Positions 37,492 through 46,962 are shown, counted from the first letter of the stretch. The stretch is DNA of 64,000 nucleotides from an uncultured Lachnospiraceae bacterium (GCA_947384285.1 CANDGI010000007.1:1-64000); one strand, 5' to 3'. The notes: generated by a model not told the origin, from the sequence alone. Translations and numbers: made by a program.

Positions 37492-38340
37492 TTAAAAGGA
37501 ACCTTCCAACAATTTCCCATACACATCCCGCTTGGAAATGCCCCGGTCTTTTGCCACCTGTTTCATGGCTTCTTTCCGGGTCATTCCCTGATTTTCATAA
37601 TGCTGCATATGCTCTTCCAGGGAAAGGGTTTCCCAGCTCTCCTGCTGTTCCTTTATAAGCTGTTTCTGATCTTTTCCCTGAATCACCAACACAAATTCTC
37701 CCCGGGGTTCCTGCTTTTCATAATAAGCAATTGCACCTGAAATGGTGGTGGGAAAGGCAGTTTCATACTTTTTGGTAAGTTCCCGGCAAAGAGTGATTTT
37801 CCGGTCGCCCAGAGCCTTCCACAATTCTTCCAGGGTTTTCTTCAAGTGATGTGGAGCTTCATAGAGGACGATTGTACGTGTTTCCTGTTCCAGGGAGGCA
37901 AGAATTCTGGCTCGTTCCTTTTTATCTTTGGGAAGGAAGGCTTCAAAAGCAAAACGCCTGGTGGGAAGCCCGGACATGGTAAGGGCTGTGATGCATGCGG
38001 CAGGGCCTGGCAGCGAGGTGACGGAAATGCCGGATTCCTGGCAGATGCGCACCAGCTCCTCCCCAGGGTCAGAAATGCCGGGAGTTCCTGCATCGGTAAT
38101 CAATGCAATATTCTGCCCTTGCTGCATTTTTTCTGCCAGCTGGTATGCTTTTTCAATTTTATTATATTCATGGTAGCTTGTCATGGGGGTCTTAATGTTA
38201 AAATGATTGAGGAGCTTTATGGAATTGCGGGTGTCCTCCGCCGCGATTAAGTCCACTTCTTTAAGAACGCGGAGAACCCTCAAAGTGATATCCTCCAGAT
38301 TTCCAATAGGCGTGGCGCATAAATATAATCTGCCCTGCAT
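37492..38340 (-). CDS. rsmI: 16S rRNA (cytidine(1402)-2'-O)-methyltransferase
   Basis: A 282-residue tetrapyrrole-methylase-fold enzyme that methylates the ribose of C1402 in 16S rRNA. The N-terminus GRLYLCATPIGNLEDIT, the AAEDTRNS block and the DAGTPGISDPG loop are all diagnostic. The frame extends 12 codons upstream, but the ATG at 38340 gives the standard start and has GAGG in front. It has its own promoter at 38462-38490 and closes the conserved block that includes trmN6, ricT and holB. Confidence 0.94.
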   Translation of the reverse strand: MQGRLYLCATPIGNLEDITLRVLRVLKEVDLIAAEDTRNSIKLLNHFNIKTPMTSYHEYNKIEKAYQLAEKMQQGQNIALITDAGTPGISDPGEELVRICQESGISVTSLPGPAACITALTMSGLPTRRFAFEAFLPKDKKERARILASLEQETRTIVLYEAPHHLKKTLEELWKALGDRKITLCRELTKKYETAFPTTISGAIAYYEKQEPRGEFVLVIQGKDQKQLIKEQQESWETLSLEEHMQHYENQGMTRKEAMKQVAKDRGISKRDVYGKLLEGSF

Positions 38341-38461
38341 AGTGCAGTCCTCATGTGTGTCTGCTGAATATTTCATAAGTTAGCCCTCAAATAAATCAGC
38401 AAGTTCTGTATCCTGTTGTGAATTGTCACTATACCACTTCCTTTTTCATTATTTTGATATG

Positions 38462-38490
38462 ATTCTAGCATATATATTATTTTCCATCAA
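38462..38490 (-). promoter_or_regulatory. Sigma-A-type promoter of rsmI
   Basis: On the minus strand, -35 TTGATG (38485-38490) and -10 TAGAAT (38462-38467) are separated by 17 bases. Confidence 0.6.
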
Positions 38491-38534
38491 TAGCGGAGAC
38501 AGGAAAAAGCCGTTGCAGGAAATTCACCACAACG

Positions 38535-39272
38535 CTAATACCCATAAATATCATAAATTTCATCGGTATAGACGCCTGGTTCCTTGTATACAATCAACGG
38601 TTTTTCCACGGTAACCCGCGGTTTTCCACCGCGCAGCCCTTCCAGTAAAACCATGTTTGGCTCCTTATCTACGAAAGGATACACCATCTGCATCCGCTTT
38701 GGTTCCAGGCCGTACTGGTGCATCAGCACCATAATTTCTGCCAGCCGGAAAGGGCGGTGTACCATATAGAAGCGTCCCTGTGGTTTTAGGACCTTGGCGC
38801 TTTCCCGTATGACGTCCTCCAGGGTGCAGAGGATTTCATGGCGGGCAATGGCTTTGGCTTCGTTTGGGTTTGTTAAGCCATGGCGGTCTGTCATGTAGGG
38901 CGGGTTGGTGGTTACCACATGAAAAGAAGATGCTCCAAATTGTTTCGAAGCATCTTTGATATTGCCGGTTTCTATGTTGATTTTCTCCTCCAAATGGTTG
39001 TAAGCGACGCTCCGCCTTGCCATATCCGCGCTTTCCGGCTGGATTTCCAGCCCGGTAAAGTGTTCTCCCTCTGTTTTTGCTTCCAAAAGGATGGGGATGA
39101 TTCCTGTTCCGGTTCCCAAATCCAGAACCGTCTCTCCCGGTTTTACCCGGGCAAAACCGGAGAGGAGAACAGCGTCCATGCCAAAACAGAATTTCCGGGG
39201 GTTTTGGATAATGTAATATCCGTTCCGGTGAAGCTCGTCCAGCCGTTCCTGATCCAGTAGTTGTACTGACAT
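38535..39272 (-). CDS. trmN6: tRNA1(Val) (adenine(37)-N6)-methyltransferase-like protein
   Basis: A 245-residue SAM-dependent methyltransferase of the YfiC/YabB family. The SAM-binding motif LDLGTGTGIIPI and the catalytic NPPYM motif of adenine-N6 methyltransferases are present. The ATG at 39272 has AGGAG 7 bases upstream and is preferred to the frame start at 39308. It lies in the same order as yabB in Bacillus, between the RicT-like gene and rsmI. The E. coli enzyme modifies A37 of tRNA(Val); the same target is assumed here. Confidence 0.9.
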   Translation of the reverse strand: MSVQLLDQERLDELHRNGYYIIQNPRKFCFGMDAVLLSGFARVKPGETVLDLGTGTGIIPILLEAKTEGEHFTGLEIQPESADMARRSVAYNHLEEKINIETGNIKDASKQFGASSFHVVTTNPPYMTDRHGLTNPNEAKAIARHEILCTLEDVIRESAKVLKPQGRFYMVHRPFRLAEIMVLMHQYGLEPKRMQMVYPFVDKEPNMVLLEGLRGGKPRVTVEKPLIVYKEPGVYTDEIYDIYGY

Positions 39273-39360
39273 ATAGATACTCCTGTTATTTATATAGATT
39301 TCTGGCACTCCATTTCGTTAGAAATCAGGCATGTTACCCACATGAAGCAAAATGTCATCG

Positions 39361-40269
39361 CTAATGGGTGTCGTCTATCTTGGATTTCCCTTTGTCTTCT
39401 AAAGCAGCTAATTCTTTCAATTCCTCGGCGGAAAGCTTTAAATGTTCTTTTTTGCGTTTGGGCTTGAATCTTAGCTGGTTCACCTTATATTCCCGGATTT
39501 CCTTTTCATCATCTACCTCCACCAAGACTTTTACCGTCTGGCGCAGTACGCTGACGCTTTGGACTTCACCCCTTAGCTTATCGTCTGTAGTGACATAATC
39601 GCCGGTATTGGGAAGGCGGCTGTTGAGATATTCGTAAGTCTCCTCCTCATTTTTCAGGCAGCACATGAGCCTGCCGCAGACACCGGAAATTTTGGATGGG
39701 TTCAGGGAAAGGTTTTGTTCCTTTGCCATCTTAATGGATACCGGGGCAAATTCAGAGAGAAAGGTGTTGCAGCAAAGGGGTCTGCCGCAGATGCCTACGC
39801 CCCCCAAAATCTTTGTTTCATCGCGAACGCCAATCTGGCGGAGCTCAATACGGGTACGGAAAACCGAAGCCAGGTCTTTGACCAGTTCCCGGAAATCAAT
39901 GCGTCCGTCCGCAGTAAAATAGAACAATAACTTGTTGTTGTCAAAAGTGTATTCAGCATCTACCAGCTTCATTTCCATTTTGTGCTTCTGAATCTTTTCC
40001 AGGCAGATTTTGAATGCCTCTTTTTCTTTCTGGTGGTTTTTCGCTTCTATTTTTTCATCTTCTGGAGTGGCAACCCGGATGACAGGCTTTAATGGCTGAA
40101 TCACTTTTTCCGGTTCCACTTCCTTTGGAGCAATCATCACTGTGCCGAATTCCACCCCCCGGGCTGTTTCCACAATCACGTGGTCGCCCAGGCTGATGGT
40201 GTATTTTTGTGGGTCAAAATAATATATTTTTCCAGCAGTGCGGAATCTGACTCCAACTATTTTTATCAT
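39361..40269 (-). CDS. ricT: PSP1-domain protein RicT (YaaT)
   Basis: A 302-residue protein with the PSP1 domain (about residues 60-150), followed by the Cys-rich segment GVGICGRPLCCNTFL and a later GVCGRLMCCLKNEE. These cysteines bind iron-sulfur clusters in the Bacillus RicAFT complex, which stimulates RNase Y-dependent mRNA processing. The C-terminus is highly basic. It starts 3 bases after holB, so the two are translationally linked. RicA and RicF are not in this window. Confidence 0.93.
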   Translation of the reverse strand: MIKIVGVRFRTAGKIYYFDPQKYTISLGDHVIVETARGVEFGTVMIAPKEVEPEKVIQPLKPVIRVATPEDEKIEAKNHQKEKEAFKICLEKIQKHKMEMKLVDAEYTFDNNKLLFYFTADGRIDFRELVKDLASVFRTRIELRQIGVRDETKILGGVGICGRPLCCNTFLSEFAPVSIKMAKEQNLSLNPSKISGVCGRLMCCLKNEEETYEYLNSRLPNTGDYVTTDDKLRGEVQSVSVLRQTVKVLVEVDDEKEIREYKVNQLRFKPKRKKEHLKLSAEELKELAALEDKGKSKIDDTH

Positions 40270-40272
40270 AAT

Positions 40273-41262
40273 TTAATTCTCCTTTATGGTCAGCAGCAGC
40301 AGTTCCATGGTCAAATCAAAATTTACATTGGCATTCAGACGGCGTTTTGCCTTTTCCAATGCTTCGATAATCGTCCCGATTCCTTCGTAGGAGCTTTTGC
40401 TTGCCTGCTTTTTTATATCATAAACCTCATCCTTAAAGATAAGGCGGTTCACATCTGAGGTGGCCTTGTAGAAAATAACGTCCCGATACCAAATCATCAT
40501 AAGATCAAAATAATCGTTAATTTCCAGTTTGTATTGGCTGATTTGTTTTACGGCCTCCATCAGTTCGTATAATTCAATATCCCGAATCCGCTTCAAAAGC
40601 TGCAGGGCAGAATTTTTGATTTCATTAAAATCCTGGGAATCCGCCAGCTGAATGGCTTTTCCCACGTTTCCCTGGGCAAAGGCTGTGCAGATATCGGCTT
40701 TATAGTCTGGTATTTTATATTCCTTCATCAAAAAAGAGCGGATTTTATCATCTGCAACCACTTTCAGGTTCAGGGTAATGCACCGGGATAAAATGGTTGG
40801 AAGAAATATATCTGTATTGGTAGTTAAAAGTAAAATGACGGCATAGGCTGGCGGTTCCTCAATGGTTTTTAAGAGGGCATTCTGCGCCTGCTGGTTCATT
40901 TTTTCCGCTTCATCAATAATGTATATTTTGTAAGGAAAAGCAAAAGGCTTCGTGGCAACGCTGTTGTTAATCTGTGTTCGGATATCATCTACGGAAATGG
41001 TGTTCGGCTTCTCATGCTGCAGGTAGATAATGTCAGGATGCCTGCCAGCCAGAGCCTGTTTGCAGGAGCGGCATTCCATGCATCCTTCCGGCACATGCTC
41101 CTGGCATTGCAGAGCCATAGCAAAGCTTTTGGCCAGAGCCATTTTGCCGGATTTATCCGGCCCATGAAAAATATAAGCGTGGGATATTTTATTCATGGAG
41201 ATTGCATTCTGTAAATGTTCTTTGATTTGTTCGTGTCCGATAATGCTTGAAAAGCCTGCCAT
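40273..41262 (-). CDS. holB: DNA polymerase III delta-prime subunit
   Basis: A 329-residue clamp-loader AAA+ protein. The degenerate P-loop GPDKSGKMALAKSFA is near residue 34, and the four-cysteine zinc module (CQEHVPEGCMECRSC) follows at about residues 53-67. DEAEKMNQQAQNALLKTIEEPP is the Walker B and following helix (about 114-135). The C-terminal domain is the collar. It loads the sliding clamp with the delta and tau subunits. It lies between the yaaR-like gene and ricT as in Bacillus. Confidence 0.94.
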   Translation of the reverse strand: MAGFSSIIGHEQIKEHLQNAISMNKISHAYIFHGPDKSGKMALAKSFAMALQCQEHVPEGCMECRSCKQALAGRHPDIIYLQHEKPNTISVDDIRTQINNSVATKPFAFPYKIYIIDEAEKMNQQAQNALLKTIEEPPAYAVILLLTTNTDIFLPTILSRCITLNLKVVADDKIRSFLMKEYKIPDYKADICTAFAQGNVGKAIQLADSQDFNEIKNSALQLLKRIRDIELYELMEAVKQISQYKLEINDYFDLMMIWYRDVIFYKATSDVNRLIFKDEVYDIKKQASKSSYEGIGTIIEALEKAKRRLNANVNFDLTMELLLLTIKEN

Positions 41263-41382
41263 AAGAATTCCTCATTTCTGTTTAAGTTAAAATTTTCTTC
41301 TAAAATGCAAAGCTGCCGGAGATGAAATGTTTCCTATTTTTCCAAGCACGCTCTGGCATATCATGGTATGAACAATGATGCT

Positions 41383-41823
41383 TTAGGTCGAAATATCCAG
41401 AAGCAGCCCGCGGATTTCCCCTACTTTGCTCAAAATGGAGAGATGGTCTTTCTCATCCTTCACCAGCTCGCTGGCCAGATCATCCAGATTCTTATCCACC
41501 AGTTTTACAATGCCGTACACCCGATGGCGTCCTCTTCGGTCTAAGAAATTCTCCCTGGAAAATTTGTGGGAACGGTTCACCACTTCGTTCATAAAATCTT
41601 TTACCAATTCCCGGTATTTTTTCATATCCCGGATATCCATGTGCTCCGCCAGCTTCTCTCCCTGGGCGGTAATGTCATTCATAAGCCCGTTCAGTTTTTC
41701 CTGAAGTTCTGCTTCCTCCACCTGGCTGGCCAGGGTAAATTTGAAGCTTCCGTCTCCTTTTTCTGTCTGCTGGGGGGCTGCTGCCGGCTGGGGGGCGTTG
41801 ATGGAATCTATTTTAAGCGCCAT
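41383..41823 (-). CDS. yaaR: YaaR family protein (DUF327)
   Basis: A 146-residue, helical, highly charged protein of the YaaR family. It is found next to holB in many Firmicutes, including Bacillus. The central stretch [20 protein letters not shown] and the later [19 protein letters not shown] are typical. The N-terminal 28 residues are Pro/Ala/Gln-rich and probably disordered. No biochemical function is established. It is separated from holB by 120 bases. Confidence 0.9.
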   Translation of the reverse strand: MALKIDSINAPQPAAAPQQTEKGDGSFKFTLASQVEEAELQEKLNGLMNDITAQGEKLAEHMDIRDMKKYRELVKDFMNEVVNRSHKFSRENFLDRRGRHRVYGIVKLVDKNLDDLASELVKDEKDHLSILSKVGEIRGLLLDIST

Positions 41824-41944
41824 GAAATCACCTGCCTTTCTATTATTGCAAATCTCAATGTTTTTATCTTCATTTCTATATAATATTATCGGTTTTTTCC
41901 CTTGGATTGTAAAGTGAAAAAACCCAATTGGGCAATCCTGAACA

Positions 41945-42152
41945 TCTGCTTATATTAAATAGAAAGAACTCGCTGCAGCGGCCAGCGCGCATTGGAAAAA
42001 TTTTGTCCACGTCTGCTTGTATCAAAATAGAAAGAACTCGTTGCAGCGGCCAGTGCGCATTGGAAAAATTTTGTCCACGTCTGCTTGTATCAAAATAGAA
42101 AGAACTCGCTGCAGCGGCTGGCACGCATTGGAAAAATTTTGTCCAAATCTGC
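41945..42152 (-). repeat. Three tandem 67-68 bp copies directly after the kinase stop codon
   Basis: Copies begin near 41945, 42012 and 42080. They share GAAAGAACTCG, the palindrome CGCTGCAGCG (degenerate in one copy) and ATTGGAAAAATTTTGTCCA. The first residues after the TAG of the kinase gene on the minus strand already belong to the array. The rest of 41824-42151 shows nothing else. Confidence 0.9.
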
Positions 42153-42739
42153 TACAGATTGGCACGAATGTAGGAAATAATTTTCCGGGTGCAGAAATCC
42201 AGATTGTCATTGGAAAAGGTTTCGGTAATTTCCGCCCGTTTCAAATTTTCTTCGGAAAAATCTAAATCGTCCGCAAGGAACCTGCGGCAGATTTCCAGAT
42301 ATTTCGGCTGGGATTGTATGCGTTCCCGGTTTAGCGCCCGCTGCAGGCGTTCCCCGTCGTCTACTTCCACATAGATGGGAACCAGGAAGTCTTTGCCGAA
42401 ATATTCCTGCAGCTTTACGTAGGATTCCAGTGTGCCTATAATCAGGTAATGGTTTTTTTCCAAATCAAGCTGATGGTCGTTGACGGTAAAATATTTCCAG
42501 ATGCCATGAAGCGTGTGGTAGGCGCGCAGTTCAATGATTTTCCCTTTGCGTTCTAACTCCTGTTCCTCTTCCTCTGTCAAAAAATAATATTCCACGCCGT
42601 CTCTCTCTTCCTTCCGGGGAGGGCGGGTGGTGTAAGGGATTAATGTTTTCAGGGAAAGAGATGGGTCTAAGAGTATCCGTTTGTATAAGGTATCTTTCCC
42701 GCATGAGCTTTTTCCCATTAAGCAGAATATTTTTCCCAT
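42152..42739 (-). CDS. Guanylate-kinase-like P-loop kinase
   Basis: A 195-residue nucleoside-monophosphate-kinase-like protein. The P-loop reads GKSSCGKDT (about residues 9-17) instead of the usual guanylate kinase GPSGAGKST. The YTTRPPRKEERDGVEYYFL block is clearly from the guanylate kinase family. The start at 42739 has AAAAGGAA 6 bases upstream. In Bacillus the equivalent position next to yaaR and holB holds thymidylate kinase, so this is a replacement or paralogue. Whether it still phosphorylates GMP is uncertain because of the altered P-loop. Confidence 0.85.
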   Translation of the reverse strand: MGKIFCLMGKSSCGKDTLYKRILLDPSLSLKTLIPYTTRPPRKEERDGVEYYFLTEEEEQELERKGKIIELRAYHTLHGIWKYFTVNDHQLDLEKNHYLIIGTLESYVKLQEYFGKDFLVPIYVEVDDGERLQRALNRERIQSQPKYLEICRRFLADDLDFSEENLKRAEITETFSNDNLDFCTRKIISYIRANL

Positions 42740-42904
42740 GGCGTTCCTTTTCATTGTTTTATTCTTATATTTGAAGTGGTGTCAGATAGTCCTTTTATAG
42801 TATATTATAGGTGATAGAAAATTGCAAAAGAAATTATCAAGAATCGCAAAAGAATTGTGGGAATAGTGATATAGGAAAGTGTTCACAAACTTCTATGAAA
42901 TTAA

Positions 42905-42985
42905 TAGCCTATATCTAAAGAACTGTTAAGGAATAACTTTTCATATTTGTAGCAATCGCCAGCCGATGGCTGGCGATATAGGCTA
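42905..42985. promoter_or_regulatory. Overlapping inverted repeats between the decarboxylase and kinase genes
   Basis: TAGCCTATATC (42905-42915) is perfectly complementary to 42975-42985. Inside, ATCGCCAGCC and GGCTGGCGAT (42955-42977) form a tighter hairpin with a 3-base loop. The two share 42975-42977, so they compete for pairing. It may be a terminator of the decarboxylase gene, or a switch; T tracts are absent. Confidence 0.55.
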
Positions 42986-43020
42986 ACCTACCCAAGCAGC
43001 GTGAGGATGGGATAACAACT

Positions 43021-44484
43021 TCACATCTTTACCACCTTAATCTTTTTATTTTCCATATCCTCCAGCCCTTCCACAGACAGCCCCTGCTCCTGGCACAGTG
43101 ATATGGTATGCAGAAGCTTTCCGGTCATAATTTCCCCAGGGGCAACCAGGGGGATTCCAGGGGGGTAGAGGTAGATGTACTCCTGGCTGACGTGCCCGGT
43201 GGAGGCTTTCAGGGACAATAGTTCTGTGTGCTGTTCCATCGCCATGGAAATGGACATGCCGGGTTTTGGAATCTGGTAAATCATTTCCGTGGTCAGAAGC
43301 TGGTCTGGATTGTCCAAATCAGAAAAGCGGTTTTTGTGGTCAATATCATCCAAAGCAGCAAAAAGACGCTTGAGCCCGTTTTCCCGGTCCATCAGGGAGG
43401 ACAGGGCGGTAACATAATGCCCGGAGGACATTTCCATTTGCAGATGGTAGGTCTGCAGCAGGGAGTCGTATAATTCTTTTCCAGTCAGCCCGGTCGTTCC
43501 CACAGAAATTAAAATTTTAGAAAAATCATGGTCAAAACAATTCTCTGGTGTGCAGGAAGCTTTGTCAAAAATTTTCAAACGCCGCAGGCTTTCTGTTTTC
43601 TTATAGAGGTGGCTGAGCATTTGGGTAAATTCGGCCATCTGCCCTAGGCCTTCTTCCTGCATGAACCGAAGGCATTTTTCCATGGAAGCCATCAGCAGGT
43701 AGGAAGGGGAGCTGGTCTGGTAAATATCAAGGAAGCGTTTCACCAGGCTTTCCTCCACCCGTTTGGAATTTACATGGAGCAGCGCAGTCTGGGTCAGGCA
43801 GGGGAGGGTCTTGTGCAGGCTTTGTATCACAATATCCGCCCCGCACCGGAGCGCAGGGGCGGGGAATTTTTCGGAAAACATAAAATGTGCGCCGTGGGCT
43901 TCATCCACAATCAGAGGGATGCCATGGGCATGGGTGATGTTTGCAATGGCCTGGATATCAGAGACAACGCCGTCGTAGGTGGGGGAGGTGATAAACACGC
44001 AGCCTGTCTGGGGAAATTCTTCCAGGGCTTGGGCTACATGGGCGGGAGGGATTGAGCCGGAGATGCCGAATTCCGTAACGGAGGGCAGCAGGTAGATGGT
44101 TTCCAATTCCCTCAAATATGCGGCGTGATAAGCGGCTTTGTGGCTGTTTCTGGACATCAAAAGAGTGCCGCCTCTGGGAAGGGCTGCGCTGATGGCGCTT
44201 AGGATGCCGCAGGTGCTTCCATTGACCAGATAAAAGGTTGAGTTTGCGTTGAAAATATCTGCCGCCCGCATTTGGGCTTCTTTCAGGATGCCTTCCGGGT
44301 GATGCAGGTTGTCAAATCCATCAATTTCTGTAATATCAATGGAATAGGGGCTGGGAAGCATCAGCTTGTCGGTTCGCTTGTGGCCCGGCATATGGAAAGG
44401 ATAGTAATCCGTGTCTGCATAAGCCTGTAGTTTCTGGTCCAGATAAGAGGATTTCTGGAGGGTATAAAATATATTATTGGGCAT
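43021..44484 (-). CDS. Orn/Lys/Arg decarboxylase family protein (YaaO-like)
   Basis: A 487-residue fold-type I PLP enzyme. The PLP-binding Lys is in SLHKTLPCLTQTA, the cofactor aspartate in VDEAHGAHF, and the N-terminal PFHMPGHKR is the family signature. The C-terminal domain ends with YPPGIPLVAPGE. It probably decarboxylates lysine, arginine or ornithine to a polyamine precursor; the exact substrate is not clear. In Bacillus the equivalent gene (yaaO) also begins this conserved gene block. The ATG has AGGAGG upstream. Confidence 0.9.
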   Translation of the reverse strand: MPNNIFYTLQKSSYLDQKLQAYADTDYYPFHMPGHKRTDKLMLPSPYSIDITEIDGFDNLHHPEGILKEAQMRAADIFNANSTFYLVNGSTCGILSAISAALPRGGTLLMSRNSHKAAYHAAYLRELETIYLLPSVTEFGISGSIPPAHVAQALEEFPQTGCVFITSPTYDGVVSDIQAIANITHAHGIPLIVDEAHGAHFMFSEKFPAPALRCGADIVIQSLHKTLPCLTQTALLHVNSKRVEESLVKRFLDIYQTSSPSYLLMASMEKCLRFMQEEGLGQMAEFTQMLSHLYKKTESLRRLKIFDKASCTPENCFDHDFSKILISVGTTGLTGKELYDSLLQTYHLQMEMSSGHYVTALSSLMDRENGLKRLFAALDDIDHKNRFSDLDNPDQLLTTEMIYQIPKPGMSISMAMEQHTELLSLKASTGHVSQEYIYLYPPGIPLVAPGEIMTGKLLHTISLCQEQGLSVEGLEDMENKKIKVVKM

Positions 44485-44504
44485 GGGAAGGCCTCCTTAT
44501 TTTT

Positions 44505-44655
44505 AATATTATGAATACAGAGATCAAGGCAGGATGGCTCTTTGGCACGCAGACTGGGCGGTGCTGCGGTGAACTAAGGACGCCCATGAATCGTTTGCTT
44601 AGCCAAAGGGCTATCCTGCCTCTCCTGTGTGTTGAAATATTGATTGTTCGCTCTA
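44505..44655 (-). repeat. Dispersed palindromic element, long form
   Basis: A 150-base element whose arms, AGGCAGGATGGCTCTTTGGC (44527-44546) and its near-complement at 44602-44621, form a 20-base stem with two mismatches. The ends are AATATTATGAATAC and, on the other side, the complement of AGAGCGAACAATCAATATTT. The outer sequences reappear at 55734-55803. It sits just upstream of the decarboxylase ribosome binding site. It resembles a non-autonomous palindromic repeat. Confidence 0.75.
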
Positions 44656-44919
44656 GCAGTTGTGCAAAGGCATATTTTTATTTTAACATAGATATGCTGG
44701 TTTGGGTAAAAATTTTGGTTTTGTTTTACCAGCTTTTCCAAACACCGGCATCTATATCCTCATTTGTCCATTTGCATTCGCAAACAGGGCAGAATCTTTA
44801 TCCTGTTCCCCCATACTATCAATCTTAAAGCGGGGCCTTATAAGCCAGCACAGTTTGTCAACTATGATTTTTTAAAGTACAATTTACGAATGCCTTGATG
44901 GCAATGCTGCAGCTCCATA
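44656..44919. other. Intergenic stretch without a confident gene
   Basis: No intact gene is seen. On the minus strand a 22-codon stretch (44726-44794) encodes a C-P-V-C-x-C motif followed by a short polar tail and a stop, and could be a zinc-ribbon remnant. A weak stem of GGTAAAA with TTTTACC lies around 44706-44730. Confidence 0.3.
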
Positions 44920-44948
44920 TTGAATTTGAAGCCATACCGTAGTAAAAT
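44920..44948 (+). promoter_or_regulatory. Promoter of the chemoreceptor gene
   Basis: -35 TTGAAT (44920-44925) and -10 TAAAAT (44943-44948) are separated by 17 bases. This fits the main sigma factor rather than the flagellar sigma-28 consensus usual for chemotaxis genes. Confidence 0.55.
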
Positions 44949-45002
44949 AGCAACTAGTGAGTATTCGTATATACGATAGAAAAACATCAGGAGGAATAAA
45001 AG

Positions 45003-46961
45003 GTGAAGGGAAAAAGAAGCATTAGTGGAAGGATATTGTTAAATACACTGATTATGATGAGTTGTATCGCAGCGGCATTTGTTGTGCTGATGACCCGTTC
45101 CATGAAATCTTTGACAGACAGCGTGTTGGCGAATGTGCTTCCTTCTATGACAAAAACAGCATCTCAGAATCTGGAAGGAAATATACATATGCTGGCAGAC
45201 CGGATTTTCATGATTGGGGACAATGCGGCAATCATGGATCCAGGCAGCAGCCAGGAAGAAAAAGAGACAGTGCTTAAGAATGCTCAGGCCGGGATTGAAT
45301 TTGTATGGCTTGGCCTGTATGATGCAGAGGGAAATTTGTTTTTGGACGGTGGCGGCTGTCCGGAGACTTTGCAGGATAGAAGAATATTTTCTGTTATGCA
45401 GGAGACTCAGAATCTGGTGATAGACGATATTTTTGAACATGATGAAGTGCTGGAGCTTGCGTTAGGGCGTCCTATTTTGAATGCAGAGGGTGAACTGAAT
45501 TATTATCTGGTGGGAAGCTATAATTACGATATGCTGAGTGATGTGTTAAGCAGCATTAATATCAGCGGCAATGGGGAAGCTTTTATTGTCAATGCCGATG
45601 GGCAGGTGATGGGGCACAGAAATACAGAGCTGGTGCGGGAAAGCATAGACATGGCAGGGTATCTGGGAGCAGAAGAGATAGAAAATAAGGTAGTGTCTGG
45701 AGAAACAGGGGTCATGGCTTATGAGGATGGGACAGACATAAAATGGGTCAGCTATGTTCCCATCAATGGCACAAACTGGTATTTGGCGATTATTGTTCCA
45801 AGAAATGATTTTATGGGGCCGGCCAATGACAGCATTCGGCTGGGAATTTATATTACGATTGTCCTTTTGTTTGTGGCAGGATTTTTTACGATAAGATATG
45901 CAGCAAAAATTAAACGTTCTCTGCAAGGGGTGACAAACAGGATAGAGCTTCTGGCGGACGGCGACTTGAAATCACCTACGGAAGTCAGCAGGACAAAAGA
46001 TGAAACACAGGCGCTTTCCACGTCTTTGAATCATACGGTAAACAGTATTAATGGATATATCTCTGAGCTTTCCAAGATTTTGTCCAGTATTTCAGAGGGC
46101 GATTTCCATGTATCTGTGGAAGGCGATTTCCAGGGGGATTTTGTTGTTATGAAAGAATCCTTGAACAATATTATTGTTTCCCTGAATAAAATGCTGGCTT
46201 CGGTACAGGATTCCTCCAAAGAGGTGCTTAAAACGGCGGGAATTGTATCAGAAGGCGCAGAACAGGTGCATACCGGTTCCAGTGAACAGTCCAGCTCTCT
46301 GCAGGTCCTGTCAGAGGAGACCAGGGCAATCGAAGAAAATATTTTGGAGGTGGATGAGAATACAAGGCTTGCCAGTGAATTGATGGAAAAAACCAGGCTT
46401 AGCATGGATATCGGGGATGAAAACATGAAAAACCTGTTAAGAGCCATGGAGGATATCAACCAAAATTCATTGGAAATTACCAAGATAAATAAGATATTGG
46501 AGGATATTGCTTCCCAGACCAATATGCTGGCGTTAAATGCTTCTGTGGAAGCCAGCAGGGCGGGAGAATTTGGAAAAGGATTTGCTGTGGTGGCATCAGA
46601 GGTGAGAAGCCTTGCAGCCCAAAGTACAGAATCAGCCAAACAGGCGTCAGAGGTGATAAGCAGTTCTTTAAAGGCCATTCAAAACGGCGTGGTTTATGCA
46701 AAGCAGGCGGCAGAATCCTTTGGAGATATCAGTGATGTGTCAAACAGGATGTCGGATATTACAAGAAGGCTGGAACAATCGGTAAATGTCCAGAAGGAGT
46801 CTTTGGAAAATATGGCAGAGCAGATTTCCCAGATCAGCCATGTGGCACAGCAGAACCTGGATGCCAGCTATGAAAGTGCCACTGCCAGCCAGAAGCTTCA
46901 CAAACAGGCAGAAGGCTTGCAGTATATTTCCGGGCAGTTCCGGTTAAGGAGGGACAGGTAA
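45003..46961 (+). CDS. Methyl-accepting chemotaxis protein
   Basis: A 652-residue membrane chemoreceptor. A signal-anchor helix (about 10-30) is followed by an extracellular dCache-type sensor (about 35-275), a second helix (about 277-300), HAMP region(s) and a long cytoplasmic coiled coil. The signalling tip DIASQTNMLALNASVEASRAGE is near residues 500-521. It starts at GTG with AGGAGG upstream. The next gene, an FMN-binding lipoprotein, starts one base after its stop, so the two form a unit. The ligand is unknown. No other chemotaxis gene lies in the window. Confidence 0.93.
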   Translation: MKGKRSISGRILLNTLIMMSCIAAAFVVLMTRSMKSLTDSVLANVLPSMTKTASQNLEGNIHMLADRIFMIGDNAAIMDPGSSQEEKETVLKNAQAGIEFVWLGLYDAEGNLFLDGGGCPETLQDRRIFSVMQETQNLVIDDIFEHDEVLELALGRPILNAEGELNYYLVGSYNYDMLSDVLSSINISGNGEAFIVNADGQVMGHRNTELVRESIDMAGYLGAEEIENKVVSGETGVMAYEDGTDIKWVSYVPINGTNWYLAIIVPRNDFMGPANDSIRLGIYITIVLLFVAGFFTIRYAAKIKRSLQGVTNRIELLADGDLKSPTEVSRTKDETQALSTSLNHTVNSINGYISELSKILSSISEGDFHVSVEGDFQGDFVVMKESLNNIIVSLNKMLASVQDSSKEVLKTAGIVSEGAEQVHTGSSEQSSSLQVLSEETRAIEENILEVDENTRLASELMEKTRLSMDIGDENMKNLLRAMEDINQNSLEITKINKILEDIASQTNMLALNASVEASRAGEFGKGFAVVASEVRSLAAQSTESAKQASEVISSSLKAIQNGVVYAKQAAESFGDISDVSNRMSDITRRLEQSVNVQKESLENMAEQISQISHVAQQNLDASYESATASQKLHKQAEGLQYISGQFRLRRDR

Positions 46962-46962
46962 T

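Noticed and set aside
41945-42152. CRISPR array
   Set aside because: The unit of 67-68 bp is repeated in full without variable spacers and no cas gene is present.
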